DNA from: Lagopus muta
Lineage: Eukaryota > Chordata > Aves > Galliformes > Phasianidae
Direction of reading: 5' to 3'
DNA length: 64,000 nucleotides
Assembly: GCF_023343835.1 (NCBI RefSeq)
Contig: NC_064436.1
Coordinates: forward strand, 56,147,883 to 56,211,882
Below, piece after piece: positions 45,846 to 59,463 of this stretch (position 1 is its first letter; each line of letters begins with the position of its first letter). The position numbers were made by a program, and so were the translations under genes. Under the pieces are notes generated by a model. The model was not told the DNA's origin and made no database searches. It worked only from the letters and a program-made list of their open reading frames with translations.

Positions 45846-48800
45846 TGAACTGTAATCCAAACATTTGTAATATTTTGATCAATTTGTTAGCTGAATTTAC
45901 AGTTCAGAAATGGCAAAGGAATTCATATTTGTCTTGCTTCCTTCCGATCATGCTGCGTAAAGTAGGCTTGTGTGTGATGTAGTAGGGATGCAGAAGGTCT
46001 GCTAATCATGCACAGGGGCAGGCCTTCAGATGGAGAAAATGTGTTCCTTAATCCAGCTACATTATGTGGGAAGTTTGATTGCAGAATGAAAGTATTGCTG
46101 CTGCTTCTGAGCACAGGCTTTCATGGAACCAACATGAAGTTTTTTTGGGGAACATCTTGAAAAATGAACACATGAAGTAGTATCAAACTCTATCTATGTG
46201 CTTAAAAAAAAAACACAAAAGTTTATTTATTGCATTCTGGGTTGTGTTGAGCATAGATCTACTGCCATCTATCAGGAAACATTTCCCCACTTCCCAACAG
46301 AAAAAAAACTTACATGTGTCCATGCCAGTTTCAGCAGATCGGACGGCTGTGTGATTGCCTCTTATTGTATGACAGTCCCTTTACTCCTTTTGTTTTTCTG
46401 AGAGCATGGAGGGGAAATCTGATGTCCTGTCAAATCAGTTAAGAACTGTCAAATGATGAAGCTGCTTTTGTTCTTAACTGGATGACTAGCAACCATTCTG
46501 TTTGACTTGCAATTTCTTCAGGCTCAGAGTGCAGATAAAAACGGCAAGGCACTGATGAGGAATGAAACATAAGGTGTTAGATACTATTCTGGGGAACTGA
46601 AGAGTTATCATACTACACACTTACGTCATTTGAAGGCTTCCCTTTGCCAAGCTAGCTAAATTTCCAAGTTGCTTTCAATTTGCGTGTGTTGCCTTCTTGC
46701 AAATTTACTGAATTGGGTCTCAGAAGTTCCCTCAAAGAACAGATCAAACTTTGAATTGGAAACACAGCTGGGCTCAGGTGTTTTTGTAGAACATGCTGTG
46801 AGAGGAGACAGTAATGCGGTGAATGGGACTTAAGACATCAACAGAGAATCTTTTATTTGCTAGAGGCTACAAGGGCTCTTGAAGCATCTTTGAATTACAA
46901 ACACATACCTTTACCTTAATGTTGTTATTAACCTGGTGAAAAAAGGCAATGGATTTTTGTCATGGGGCAATAGAATTTGAAGGTCTTAAATAACCAACCC
47001 TGAGATTATACAGGGGGAGAGATGGAAATTGTCTAGTTTTGCTGAAGAGATCAAAATATCAAAAAAAGAAAATGATATGGGATCCATTGCACAGATTATT
47101 CTCTCCATTGGGAAGATCTGGTAGTCTTGATAGGAAAATCTGGAGCAAATCTGTTGTTTATCCTTAGCTGCTTCAGGTGGAAAATGAGTGGTGTGTATGC
47201 TATGCTAGGGAGAGGGTTGCTAAGCCTGTGGGAAGGAAACCCATCAGCTGCCTTTCCCCCACACCAAGGTGTATGAATGGACCAGCGTGGGTCTAGAAGA
47301 TGAACAGCTGTGTCAGGATAGCGTTGAAAATGAAGTGTCACTAGCCCCTGGAGCTTCCAGTGCAGAGCCCTGAATCCATCAGGCACTGAACCAGCTACGT
47401 GTACTGCTTTCTTTCCTAGCTAATTAAATGAGAGGTCCCAGTTACTGTAAGATTATCTGTGTAAGCTCATGAGATGCAATAAATCCTTTTTGAACGTGAA
47501 TGTAACAACAGGTACATCTGCAACAGAGCTTCCCTTCTTTCACTCTTGCTTTAAGGAGGAAGAATGGTAGAAGATGCCTGTTGTACAAAAGGCGTCCACC
47601 TCGGTGTCCTCACTCAGCTTGTGCTGGGTAAGAAGTGGTGATACATCTAATAGGAAAATACAGTATGTTGGCTGTAGCAGTGGGAGAGTGGTGAAATATG
47701 CTAACTGAAATGCTTGTATTAAGCAGATTAATATACCAGTTTTATATTTAGCATAATACAGCTGGTGTCATGTTCAAAAATTCACGTGTATAGAGCTGGT
47801 TTAGTAAGGCACATTTTTATACAATCTTCTGATGATGCATAGTAATACTTATTGAAGAAGTGAAGTCTGGAGAAAAGTAAAACCCAAATAATACCATGCA
47901 GATCAGTCCTGCTCTCATGCTCTAAGCCTCTTCATTCTACAGATGTCGCAATCTACCCCTTGTTCTCAGAAAAAGAATGTTTACAGACCTGAGCCAAGGT
48001 GCCTTTAAAAAGGTGAGGCAATTGCGTGGTACCTTCACGTATGCACAGGTGGGTTACTGTGAATTGTAGCAAGCTTTGACACAGTAGCACTGGGTGTAGA
48101 TATACCTCTTAAAGTATAACTTCTCCTGAATTCCTTGACAGCAGGGACGGGTCCAATCTACGTAAAAATTTTTCTCCCTCAGGTTTAGAAAATATCAATT
48201 TTAATAAAGAACAAGTGCAAAATAAGATTGTATGGAAGAGCATCACTGAAAATCAAAGTATCTGAGAATACTGAATAGTAAGCTGTTTTAAACATTTCTA
48301 GATGAGAGGGCGAGAACTTGAGCTGCTGTTCAGGCTGAGCCCTCCATCTTGTGAACCATGATCCATGTACAGACCAGTTGCTTTACAGAAGCTTTGGATC
48401 GCTGCAGGGCTGCATCTGAAATGCTTTCATGTTTCACTATGAAGTCAGTCAGTGATAAAGAACATTTAGAATTCACTTATCAACAGGTTTAACTAGTTTT
48501 CCAAGGTGTATTTTTATGACAAAATCAGCTTTCTGCAAATTGGCTAACAACAATTGCCACAAAGTAAAGATTGAAAATTATGCTTTGCACGCGAATAAAT
48601 GATCCCCCCTCAACATCATGAAATGGTTTTGAATATGATGGTATCTGAGTGAGTTAGCAGGTGCAGTTCTAAATTAACCTAAAATTGCACAGTGAAATAA
48701 TTTGTTTAAATAATACATTACACTAAACCAGCACTTTTTCTTTTCCTTCCAGTAGTGAAATGGAAAAATGGAAACCCCCACCTTAATGAAAAGTAGCACT

Positions 48801-50474
48801 TATTTTTGTATTTGTTCTTCCCTTCAATGGCTGCATGGAAAAAAAACAGATGGAGACTATAATGGTATGCAAAGATGCATCAGTCTAACCTTCGTGGTGC
48901 TGAACAATGTGAGAAAAGTAGACAGACATCTGAAAAGCATTGCAGAAGTCAGTACAGGTGTCAGCTGAGATTTAGATCCCTGTCAGACACTGTCATTCCT
49001 ACAGTTCCTGAAGCACCACGCTTTAAAGGATTTGCTTCATAAATACAGCCGGTCTCCATCACAGTCTGTGATGACTCTTCTGGGTTACGATCGCAGACTG
49101 CCACAGCTGGGTTGAGACTGATCTTCAAGAATGCCAGTAGAGGGCAGATACTTCCAATACATCGGGGATAGTTCTTTACTGAACATGCAACATGTTCTTT
49201 TTGTCAGGATATTAATTGTGCCACAGTCTCTATTGAGGGGCTCATCTTCCCTTCTTGCTTTATTGCCCAAACATCATGGCCTTCTGTACACTTCAGTACA
49301 AGTAGGAATGTTACATGTCCTGCATCCAGAAATTCTGAAAAGCATTCCTTCTGTTTAAAAACAAACAAGCAAACAGAAAAACCCTCAGTGATTGCTGTTC
49401 TTCCGTCCCAAGAAGACAGACAAGAGGCCCAGGCTGTGAAAGGGGTCCCACATCAGAGTGGAGCATTACTGTTGATGTGTTATCAGCAAGTGCATTGTCA
49501 GTCAATATTCTGATACATAGCTTCAAGGGCTTGAACAGAGGAAGAGAAAGAGTGATAAAATCCTGTGCTGGGCTTAAGGATTATAAGAACCCATGAAATT
49601 TTCTATTTATCTCCTATTCCCTAAATCTGACTTCTTTTCACACAAGACCAGTATTAAACAGGTGGAACTTGCAAACAAAAAGTTAATCAGTATACGGTTT
49701 TAAATGTAAAAGTTTTAACTCCTTTACCTGCAGAATGAAAGAATAGATAGGATTAAAAAAAAAGTAGCAAGCCATATGACTGTCATTTCTATAGCTGAAT
49801 ATTCATTATTCAGTGTCTCATGTAGATAAATGAACTACACTGCTAATCATAGTACTTTTCATCGATGAATTTCCTTTTAAATACAGTTACTAAAGGTACA
49901 GGTACTTCAGAATTCTTACAAATGAGAAGGATACCCAGAGACTGGGGTCCCTCAATTCTGTTCCTGCTCTGGCTACTGGTCTGCAGGAAGATTTCAAACA
50001 CATCTTTACATCTGTACCTGCTGCTTTATCTCCCAGACATATAAAAGATAATTTTAAAGTGCTTTGAGATCCACAGATGAAAACTAGGACGTATGAATGA
50101 AATACAATTCTCTCTTCACAATTGCAATACCAGAAGTTGAAATTCTCAGCAAGACGTGGCTGAGTAAATAACAGAAATGCAGCCCATGCTAGATGCTTGA
50201 TCCACACAACACAACATGAAAGTTAGGTTTTTCATGTAAGACTGTACAAAAACAGCACATGGAAGAAAGGGACCTCTTTGACCACCAAGTAAGTAAATTT
50301 TCCTGCTCATTCTTGCATGCTCAGACTCCCAGTTTTTTTTCCTGCACTTTTCATGTGAAGAGTGACCAGACTCTTAAGAATGCCAGCTGTTAGTCACCTA
50401 CATCTGTGTTATCCCAGGCATCAGGGAACAGCCACGTACACCTAAAATAAATGCCAAGGAGAGCATATGCTCTT
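45846..50474. other. Intergenic sequence downstream of QDPR, first part
   Basis: No coding exon, RNA gene or repeat family is recognised. Open frames are short and lack domains. Knowledge of the synteny (LDB2 is the next gene in other vertebrates, at a long distance) fits a gene desert. Confidence 0.55.
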
Positions 50475-50477
50475 ATC

Positions 50478-50812
50478 ACAGATTTGTATGTGTTGGAAGG
50501 GACCCTTAATTACCACCTCGTCCAACTCCCCTGCAATAAACAGGGACACCTACAAACAGATAAGTTGCTCAGAGCCCTGCTCAGCCTGACCCTGTGTGCC
50601 CTCAAGAACAGGGCACCCACCACCTCTCTAGGCAGCCCATGCCGGTCTTTCCCTATCTTCCTTTATCATAAAAACCATTTTCCTTGTAGCCAATCAAAAT
50701 CTCTTTGAGTTTGAAACACTCTCCCCCTGTCCTATCACAGCAGATCTTAATAAAGAGCCCACCTCCTTTCTTACAGCACTCCTTTAGATACTGACAGGCC
50801 GCAGTAGTAGCC
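50478..50812 (-). mobile_element. CR1 LINE 3' fragment
   Basis: On the plus strand: TTGGAAGGGACCCTTAATTA, CACCTCGTCCAACTCCCCTG, CAGGGACACCTACAAACAGA, and CTCCCCCTGTCCTATCACAG, the reverse complement of the CR1 3' end. It is diverged and 5'-truncated. Confidence 0.92.
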
Positions 50813-52105
50813 TTATGTGTACACTGCACTAACAAAGTAGATCATCCAGCCGGCACAGAATGACTACTTCATGCACATTACCTGAAAAAAAATGGCTTTA
50901 ATTTTTATGAATAACAACTTTTTGTTATTATTCTTGTTTCTTATCCCCAAAACCCCCAAACTTCCTGTTTGCAGGCCCATCTTCAGTCAAAGCGTTATCC
51001 CACTAACCTTAACACAATCTGTGGAGTTTGTGAGTGTGGAGATCATGCTATTAGCAATATGATGCTACATAAAGGCATAAAGATGTGTGTTCTCCCCAGT
51101 CTCAGCCTTCCTGTTTTTGCTGCTACACTCTCTCAGCCCAGATTGTTTGAGTGCACCATCAGGGCTACAGCTGCACTCCCCTCACAGCTGCCCCTTCCCT
51201 ACACAGGGCAGTAGCAGCCCCTCAGGTGCTGAGGCAGCTGTTCTCCTCGTGAAAACCTGCGTTGGATTTTGATATCCCTTCTGGGGGAGGTTGCTACCAG
51301 GATCTTTCTGAACAAGGTTTGGGCCTGGAGGTTTGTTTCCAGCAGTGCTTGAGTTGGCTGGAAGGGGTTGCAGCCTGTCCCAGCCAGCTCCCTAACATGG
51401 CTGCCGTGCCCCACTGCTCTATACCTTTCCATGCTGCAGAGGCAGGGAAGAATACCACAGGAAATGGTTAAAAAAGGACTGCTTTGGGAGCCTCATGAGG
51501 AACCAGCAAGGTGAGTTTTTATTGATTTTTTTCTTCTGGTCACAGGATGAGTTAAAGATGAAATGGGGCTTACAGTATATGCACCACATTACTGGTGTAG
51601 GGCATTGCTGTGCTGGTGCAGGGAAGGGTGTGAGTCACACATCACAGAAATATTCTGAGTGCTGGATAAAGGATCTGAAAGTCATGTGGAAGACATACAG
51701 AGAGGAAAGTAGGCATGCAGTTATGTATTCTCTCACAATGCTTTTTCTTATGTTTATCAGTAAGTGGAATACTGTGTGGGCTCCAGTAGCCACCAGGTGA
51801 TGCAACCGTGTGTGGAGGCACTCAGATGGCTGTGAGCTCTGACCATAGGCCAGTGCCACCAGGGTGGTGAGACGGTTTTTTGAGAGAGGAGGAGTGGAGT
51901 TCTCAGGCATGGCAACAATTAATTTCCTTGTGAATGTCTGATATCTTGATATCTGATGCCTTTTGAAATGCTGTTTCAATTTGAAAAACTCAAAAACAAA
52001 ACAAAACAAAAAGCAGAAATTGTCACCCTTGAAATGCTCATGCTTCAGTTTCAGTGTGGGCTGAATTTTCAAGTGAGTATTTTTTTTGTTATTCTTCATA
52101 CTTAA

Positions 52106-52168
52106 AATCATAGACTCATTTGGGCTGGGAAAGCCTCCGTGGTCAAGTCCAGCCATCAAATTCCAAGT
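52106..52168 (-). mobile_element. CR1 3'-terminal fragment
   Basis: AATCATAGACTCATTTGGGC, then TGGGAAAGCCTCCGTGGTCA and AGTCCAGCCATC match the reversed CR1 terminus (AATCATAGAATCATTTAGG, then GGAAAAGACCTC and CAAGTCCAAC). It is only about 60 bases long. Confidence 0.75.
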
Positions 52169-55100
52169 TTCTAACTTGCCAGAACCACTGCACTTTGGCA
52201 AATTACTTCCTTCCAGTTAGCAAATGACCAAAAACACTGGACTTCCAATGGGGGAGGGAGGGTGCCTCATGTTCTTCTGGATCAGGAGTTAAGTGGTTCC
52301 AGTTGATACTTCCCATTTGCAGAGATATCAGCTGCAGCAGCTACAATACAGTGACTTGGGTGGGCACCTTCTGGAAGACAAACTTCTGAACACTGTAGCA
52401 GATGTGAGTTGTGTTCCATAGTTAAAATCATTAATTTCATCTGTTCCATGGGGAACAGACTAGAACAGAGCAGTTGCTTTGCGCAGTGCTGCATTCTGAG
52501 TTTCATGCAGGGACTGAATCTAACTAAACGTGTTGTGATTAGGAGAATTCTTAGTGTTTAGAGGTGTATTTTTTTTTTCTGCTTAATGATTTTTACTGAG
52601 GGTGGCATTCACAGGGTAATTTTTAAGTTCAGCAGGTAAAAAAGGGTGTGATGTTAAGTAGTTTTGTTCCACTTGCTTATTGTTAAACCTATTATTCTTT
52701 GTTCCATTAACTTTTTTTATTTTTATTTTTTAATATCATTCAAAAACATTTTATGTGAGATGTGATTCCAACGGCAGTGATTGTAGGTTGCTTTGGGTTG
52801 CTGAGCAAAGTGAAACTGCTTACAACAGAAGGTCCCTGGTGTGGGTGGCCTAACATGAGTACATTAAAGCACAGCTTATTCTAATGCAGAACAAATGTGA
52901 GTAGAACAAGGAGGTGGTGGTGATACTGCATACGAGGGTAAAGCAGATAACAGAACTGAGAAAATCAAACAGATATGAGGAAGAAGGGGGCTAATCTTCA
53001 AATCAAAGTTAGAAGTGTAACACGAGTTAGAAGTATTACACAAACACCAGTGTAATACAAGAAGCTGAGCTGTGTAACACCTCTGTTCTCCTGTTGAAAA
53101 ACAGAGTTCTTAAAGTTGCACTTGCAGTAAATGGCACATTTTTGTGAGAAAGTTAATAGTCGTCATACAGAAAGTTCTATATAAAGATCTAAAAAAATCT
53201 GAACTCAAGATCAAGAGGGGGAAGAAAGCTTGGAAGAGGTAATTTTTGAGTTAGGAGTCAGATGAAGCAGGCATGAATTTTAACGAGGTGTTTTATTGTC
53301 TTTATTCTTTCTGGGTTAAGGAACCAAGACTCCAGGTGTTCTTAATACAAATGTGAAAATATCACATAGCTTGGTGTAGGGTGGCCTGAATGATTGAGCA
53401 CCAGGTGGGAAGGCTGGGCCAACCTAGGGGAGCTCAGGTGCATGCAGTGCACCTAAATGATTGAAAGGGTTGGAGCCAGGATGCACCCCTTGCCTGACCT
53501 CATTTAAAGGTTGGAAGTAGAGACAAAGGTATCTTGCTGCTGACCCCTGTGTACCTGAACCTTTCCAAAGGTGAGCAGTCTCTTTCCTTTGTGTCTGTGC
53601 CCACAGCTGTTGCGTTTGAGTATGTCCTTACTTGCTGTAGGACCTTGCTACTCTGCTTTCATCGCTGTGCTTTTCATTGTGTTACAGTTGGTCGCTCTCG
53701 CAGGGTAAGTTATTATCAGACAGAAGATAGAAGCAGTGTACTTGTAACAATTAAAAAAGAGCATAATAACCCTGGATTTTTATTTCCTGAATAAACTAGA
53801 CTATCGTATGTTGTTAACTTGCCTCTTGTAGTAACACGAAGCTACCTGTAGTCTATGTGGGAGCAAGACAGTACACTGGTTTGATGGGAATGTTCTCCCC
53901 TGTACAAAAAATGAGTATGAGTCTTGTGCTCCCTGTAGATTTTCATACTCATTTTCTCTCCAGCATGTCTTGATCTTTTCCAAAGTATGTGGTTTTTTTT
54001 TAAAACTGTTTCTTACTTTTTCACTACCCATCTTCTGTGCAAAAGCTCTGAGGCAGCCATGCTTTTGTGAAAATAGACTTCAGTGTTGAAAGCTGCACTG
54101 TAGGAGACTGCTGCTCCCTTATGTTACATTTGGCTAAATCACACACTAAAGCTTTTAGCTTTTAAGGCAAAGAGAATGCGAGAAATATGGTGAAACAAAA
54201 GGCTTTGAAGATAAGTTACAGATAATAAGTTGCAGATTGAGGGTGGTCTTTGCTTTTGTTCTCTGCCTGGGTGGTGAGAGTACAGGTTTGCTAAATCCCC
54301 AGCGGGTTTTCTCCCTTTCTATCATTTTTCTGGTGTTCACATATTCTGCCCAGCCTAAGCACGTTCAGCTTTTGCTAGGAAAACGTTCAAGTTTCCTTTC
54401 CGGAAGAAGGCTCTGCCCATCTCAGCTCATAGCAATCAAGGTAAGGTAAAAAATAGTCTTTCTAATTAAGTTTAGAGTATCTATGTATTAGGCTGCAAAG
54501 AAATGTGTGGTGAGCATGTCTCTTGTGATGATGTAGTTGAGTGAGATGACCCCGGCTGTGTTTCACCCAACTGAAACCAAGGCAAACAAATGCCTTTGAA
54601 TTCCACATCCTTTTGCTCACACTGGGAGTTGGAATACCTATAACATCACTACAGAGATTGAAATGGGGTTCTTTTGACTATTGGCATCTTCTTCCCTGCT
54701 TTCCCAAACAGTTACTATTGCTGTGAAGATATTAGAGGTGCAAGGAAGAGTTAGAGAAAGGAATGGGGAGAGAAAGGGAGGGAATGACCGTGACTGAGAT
54801 GCTGGTATCTGAAGAATTATTTGGCTAATGGGAAGAGGCATTGAAAATGGAAGATAAAGTCCACAATCAATCTGGAGCTGTAAGATAAATTCTCCTCTAC
54901 AGTTTTCCACCATAGCCCTCTTCTTCCTGTGTTCTTTGTTACTTCCAGACCTGTTTTAATGACAACGCCCCCCTTTTACATCTCTTACAGCTTCTCAGTT
55001 TACCTCTGCCTCTCTTTTATTTTAAGGATGTAAGAGATGAAGTTCAGCCTGCATTTTGTTCTTCCCACTGTTCTGAAAGCATGCAGATAACAGAACCAGA

Positions 55101-58100
55101 ATGAAATATCATACATAGAATGGTTCTGAATGCAGCTATCAGTGCTTGCAGTGGTGATGAAACTGTCATTTTGTTCGTGTCCTAAGAAGAATGTTCTCCA
55201 TTGCTCCTAGCTTGATAACAACCTGATGTTGTGAAAAGCTTTGCAGCAAGTGCAGTGAAAATGAAAATGTCCAATTTGTTGCTGCAAGCTGATCTTATCA
55301 GGTCCAGATCTGTTGTTATTTGGAATTTTTATTCAAATGCTCCCATTCATTGAAAAATCAGTTTTGGAGAAACTGAACTTGAAACTAATTTTTGGCTAAT
55401 CAGGCATTTCTTGTTAAGTCAGCTGACGTATGATAAAGTAGATCTCATGGGTTTTGAAACAGATTCTAATACTGATAGTGTCACATCTAAACAACACTAA
55501 GTTGAGGAAGTCAACCTAAAACGTTTTTTCTAAGTGTATCTGTTTATACCTGAAGACCCTACAGGTCCTGATAAAACTGAGTACAGCTTTGAGGCCTCTA
55601 CTGTCTCCCAGTCCATGTTTCAGACTGGAACACAGACTAGTTTTAAAGTAACCCAGGTATGATAATACAGGAGTCAGAGGTCAAGGTTCAGACTGGGCTA
55701 TTTACTACATTAATTTGTTTTAACTTTTTCTAAGTAATAATGCACCTATAATCTTCTTCCCTACAATGTTTCTCAGATGCTTAAACTGATCAGCAAGGAG
55801 TAGGACCAAAGAAATTCTGCTTGTTCACTTAATTTTTCTTTCAGTTACAGTTTCAAAGAGCATTTCAAGTTAGCATGCCTATTTTTGTTTTGTATCTCTT
55901 GGTCTTTTAGTATTTCATGCTTAATTTTTTCCCCTAAAATTTTTTTTTTCTCCTATACTGCCTGTTCTTGGATACAGTGAGCCAAAACATACAGACTTGA
56001 TTTTTGGTTTATTATGTATACTTACAACTAACTACTCAGCTGCCTAGAAATTAGAATAAGGCTTCAGTCATTAGAACAACAAGGTTTTTGGAATGGCCAT
56101 CTCAGTGGGACTAGAGAAGGGCAAAATATAACCCTAGCTTCAAGATGGTGCATGTTAAATTTCTGAGGAGTATTGCATGTTGCAATCATGTGTGACACAA
56201 GGTGCAAGGCTTCCTAATCCTAGGAGCTTTCTGCTTACATCAAAACAAAACAAAGCAACATTTGCTCCTTAAGAGTCTCTTTTCACCTCTGTCAATAAGG
56301 ATTAAGGCTGTTTATAGACGATAAGTTCTGGCACTGGAGATAGCTACAACCTGCCCCCCTGTTGAGGATAAACCAGGACAATATACGTGTCTGATAGCAG
56401 ATGTCAAGAGTCATGAAATTACAAATTAAAAATCATTTATGTAGGAAAGAGGTTTTGCATCTTACAGCTTCTATTCTTAAAGTGTGTCATGTGAATGCGC
56501 CATCATCTGAATGCATCGTGGGAGTCAGGGGGATGGGAAAGGCTGCGTGCTGACAGTGACCTACATCCTGGGGCACGCCAAAGCCACAGCCATGTCAGGC
56601 AGGATCTTCAGCTTGGCCATTTAGCTGTCAGCCACACGATCTGCAGCTGTATGAAGCAGGGGCTAAATGCCACTGTTTCCATCCCTACGCAGAAATTCAG
56701 ACACCTCAATGTAGGGGAAAAGAACAGAAAATTCAGCAGCACAGAAGTCTTTATTCAGATTGTAAGCTGAAAATGGCAAATTCTCACTACTACCGTCTGC
56801 TTCTCCAACTGTTTGTTAAGAATGGGCATTTTTTCACCTCTTCAGGAGGTAAAGAGACGTGTGGATATGAAACACAGGTTCAAAATATATGATGAATAAG
56901 AGGAACAATGTGCCTGTGGAGTGAGCAGCAGAGCTGAGTTCAGGTGGTGTGTCTGATGCCCTGTGTGGTTAACTGGATGGGTTTCTGAGGGTAGGGATGA
57001 GATGCAGAGGAAAGAAGAGGAGAAAATCTGCTGTTAGAAAAACCTGATATTTAGCAAATCTTTTGCTGGAGTTAAGAATGATGGCTTACAATCATGTAAA
57101 AAACAATTTCACTTCAGATGATTAGATAACAGGTGAAGAGCATCAAAGATCTCCACCTCTAGGCCTTCAGATTACAAGCTTCTCTGTTACTTTGTCCGTA
57201 ATTCTTTAATCACTGCTCCTATTATATAGATCAGGAGGGGAGCAGCAGCATCTCCTTGCTCTGCCATGCATGGCCTTGTTACACTTGGAGAAATGTAAAT
57301 TAGAGCCTGTTTTATGAAGGTGAAAATGCCCTCTAGCACAGCCTCTGAGGCTTCATTTTCCCTCTCAAACCAGGATCCCTAAAGCATGTGGATGGACATG
57401 AAATTGCTGCAGTGACAAAGCCACCGTTACAAACAGCCTTCTAATGTAACAGTCTGCTAATCTTGTTCATCATTTCTGCAGGTGAATGGAACTGGTGGTA
57501 GTGAGGAGACAGGAGGAGGCAGTTGAAGGATGCAATGAATTAAAGAAATGTAGATGACAGTGCCAGCAGCCCTTCTGTTTGGTTCTAGCCTCTGGTTCTT
57601 CCCATTGCACGTGACAGTAACTCACTGTCTTGATCCAGACTGATCTTTTATATACTGCTTGGTGGGAAAGGATGGGGCTGCTTATCTGGGAGTGGCTAGA
57701 TTTTTTTTCCCTCTTTGTTTCTTAGAGTCCTAACAGTCTTTGTGATTTCATTCACCTCATTTTTTTTCTAGTTGCACTTCAGTTCCTTCTTCTTGTGCTT
57801 TGCAGTATTTGCATGAACACAGTTTTTGTTCCAGACCTTCTCAAAATGATTCAGAGAAGTCAAATCCTACTTGGATGCTACTGCTTTTAGGGAAACTCAA
57901 TTTTTTCATTGCCTTGTTATCTTTATACTTAAATAAGCTGTTGTGCTCCTTATTTGGTTTTGGCAGGAATATGGTGGGGCTGCTGAATGCTGGGGCTTCT
58001 GTTATGCTACTGTGCAGTCCAGTTGCCAACAATCAGACCAACCTAACTGTTGTCCTATAGGTATGCCTTGTTAATGCAGAAAGGAGGCATAGATTTATGT

Positions 58101-58610
58101 ATTGTGTGGCACTAATAGTATGTGGAGAGGCAAACAAATCAAGATCAGAGTACTCAGAAAATATTCAGTGGAAACTTAATTTATGTAACCTAAGATGTAT
58201 GTACTGTATTTCAAAGCAACAGTTGATGGCTGCAAACCAAAGCAAGAAGTTTTCTTTAAGGTCTCATAGAAGTTCAAGTCTGAGACAGAAGTCTTGGGCA
58301 GTGACATGATAAAATAAATACTTGAGCAAGGAAGTTCTACTGTAGCTATAGAAGTAAGATCACTGTTTGTCATATAAGCAGGCATTCTCTAAATAATTTC
58401 AATAGGATAAAGCAAAGGAAGGAAACAGAAAACAGTAAGAAAGTAACTCAGGAATGATAGCTGCACACACTTGTCTTTTTTTTTTTTGTGACTGAAATAA
58501 TATTGTTTTTCTATAAGAAACATATGGAAATACTCCCACTTTTTTGCCAAGAAGTGCTGAAACTTACCTGTTGAGCTAGTTATTGATTCTGAGATAGCCT
58601 TGTTATGCAC

Positions 58611-58640
58611 ATGCACATACACACATATACACACATATAT
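58611..58640. repeat. AC/AT dinucleotide microsatellite
   Basis: Interrupted ACAC and ATAT runs in intergenic DNA, potentially polymorphic. Confidence 0.85.
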
Positions 58641-59157
58641 ATATTTATTTCTTTGTTTTAAAAGATTAATGATCATTAGGGTGAGATTCCCCTCCCTTCA
58701 TGGCACAGGAGGAAAACAATGATAGTGATTTATATACTGACATAGGATCTAAGTTCTTGTCTAGTCTATGATTTCTTCAGAAATACACTCTATCTGAATT
58801 TTGATAAGCAAAACTCTCTGAAATTGGAAGTAAGTCAATATTCACAAGTAGAGAGTAGGGGATTCTGGAGCTGGTTTGTTCTGTTATTTCTCAGTTCGTT
58901 CATTTGTTTTTCTATTGCCCATTTGGTTCTTTTCCTTCCTGGAAAATGAAAAAATTCTTTCTTCATAGAAAGTTTGCTCTTGCTTTGTGAAGACTGTAAG
59001 TGTAGGGAGATGAAGTTGAAGACAGTAAGTCCTAAATGCTGAAAACATTTTTTTTTTTTTTCTTTCAGAGCTTTCCCTAAAAATATGAAAGAAATGAAAG
59101 CAGTAGATATGATATAGTTCCCAAATAACTATTAAGCAACTTTTTTTTTTGTGAAGC

Positions 59158-59463
59158 TAGGCTGCAACATGGGCAGATGTTGCTCTTCTCCCAGGCAACA
59201 AATAGGACCTGAGGAAATGGCTGCAAGTCATGCCAGAGGAGGTTTAGGTTGGATGTGAAGAAAAACCTTTTCCCCCAGAGGGTGGTCAGGCACTGGAATG
59301 GCTGCCCAGGGAGGTGGTGGAGTCCCCATCCCTGGCAGTGTTCAAGAGTCTGGACGAGGAGCTATGAGACGTGGTTTAGTGCTTGTGGCAATGGTAATGG
59401 GAGGATGGTTGGACTGGGTGATCTTGTAGGTCCTTTCCAACCTTGCGATTCTATGATTCTATG
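59158..59463 (+). mobile_element. CR1 LINE 3' fragment with intact octamer tail
   Basis: GGAGGTTTAGGTTGGATGTG, AGAGGGTGGTCAGGCACTGG, ATGGCTGCCCAGGGAGGTGG, GGACTGGGTGATCTTGTAGG, CCTTTCCAACCTTGCGATTC and the tail ATTCTATGATTCTATG define a 5'-truncated CR1. The clear octamer repeat marks the true 3' end. Confidence 0.95.

Larger units (their letters stand above)
50813..59157. other. Intergenic sequence, second part
   Basis: Holds a small CR1 piece (52106-52168), an 18-base imperfect tandem duplication (53007-53042) and an AC/AT microsatellite (58611-58640). The block at about 53390-53570 looks repeat-like but could not be assigned. No gene is supported. Confidence 0.5.

Noticed and set aside
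51635-52201. 188-codon minus-strand frame in the intergenic region
   Set aside because: It has a low-complexity Phe/Lys-rich middle, overlaps a CR1 fragment at its start, and shows no recognisable domain or splice structure.
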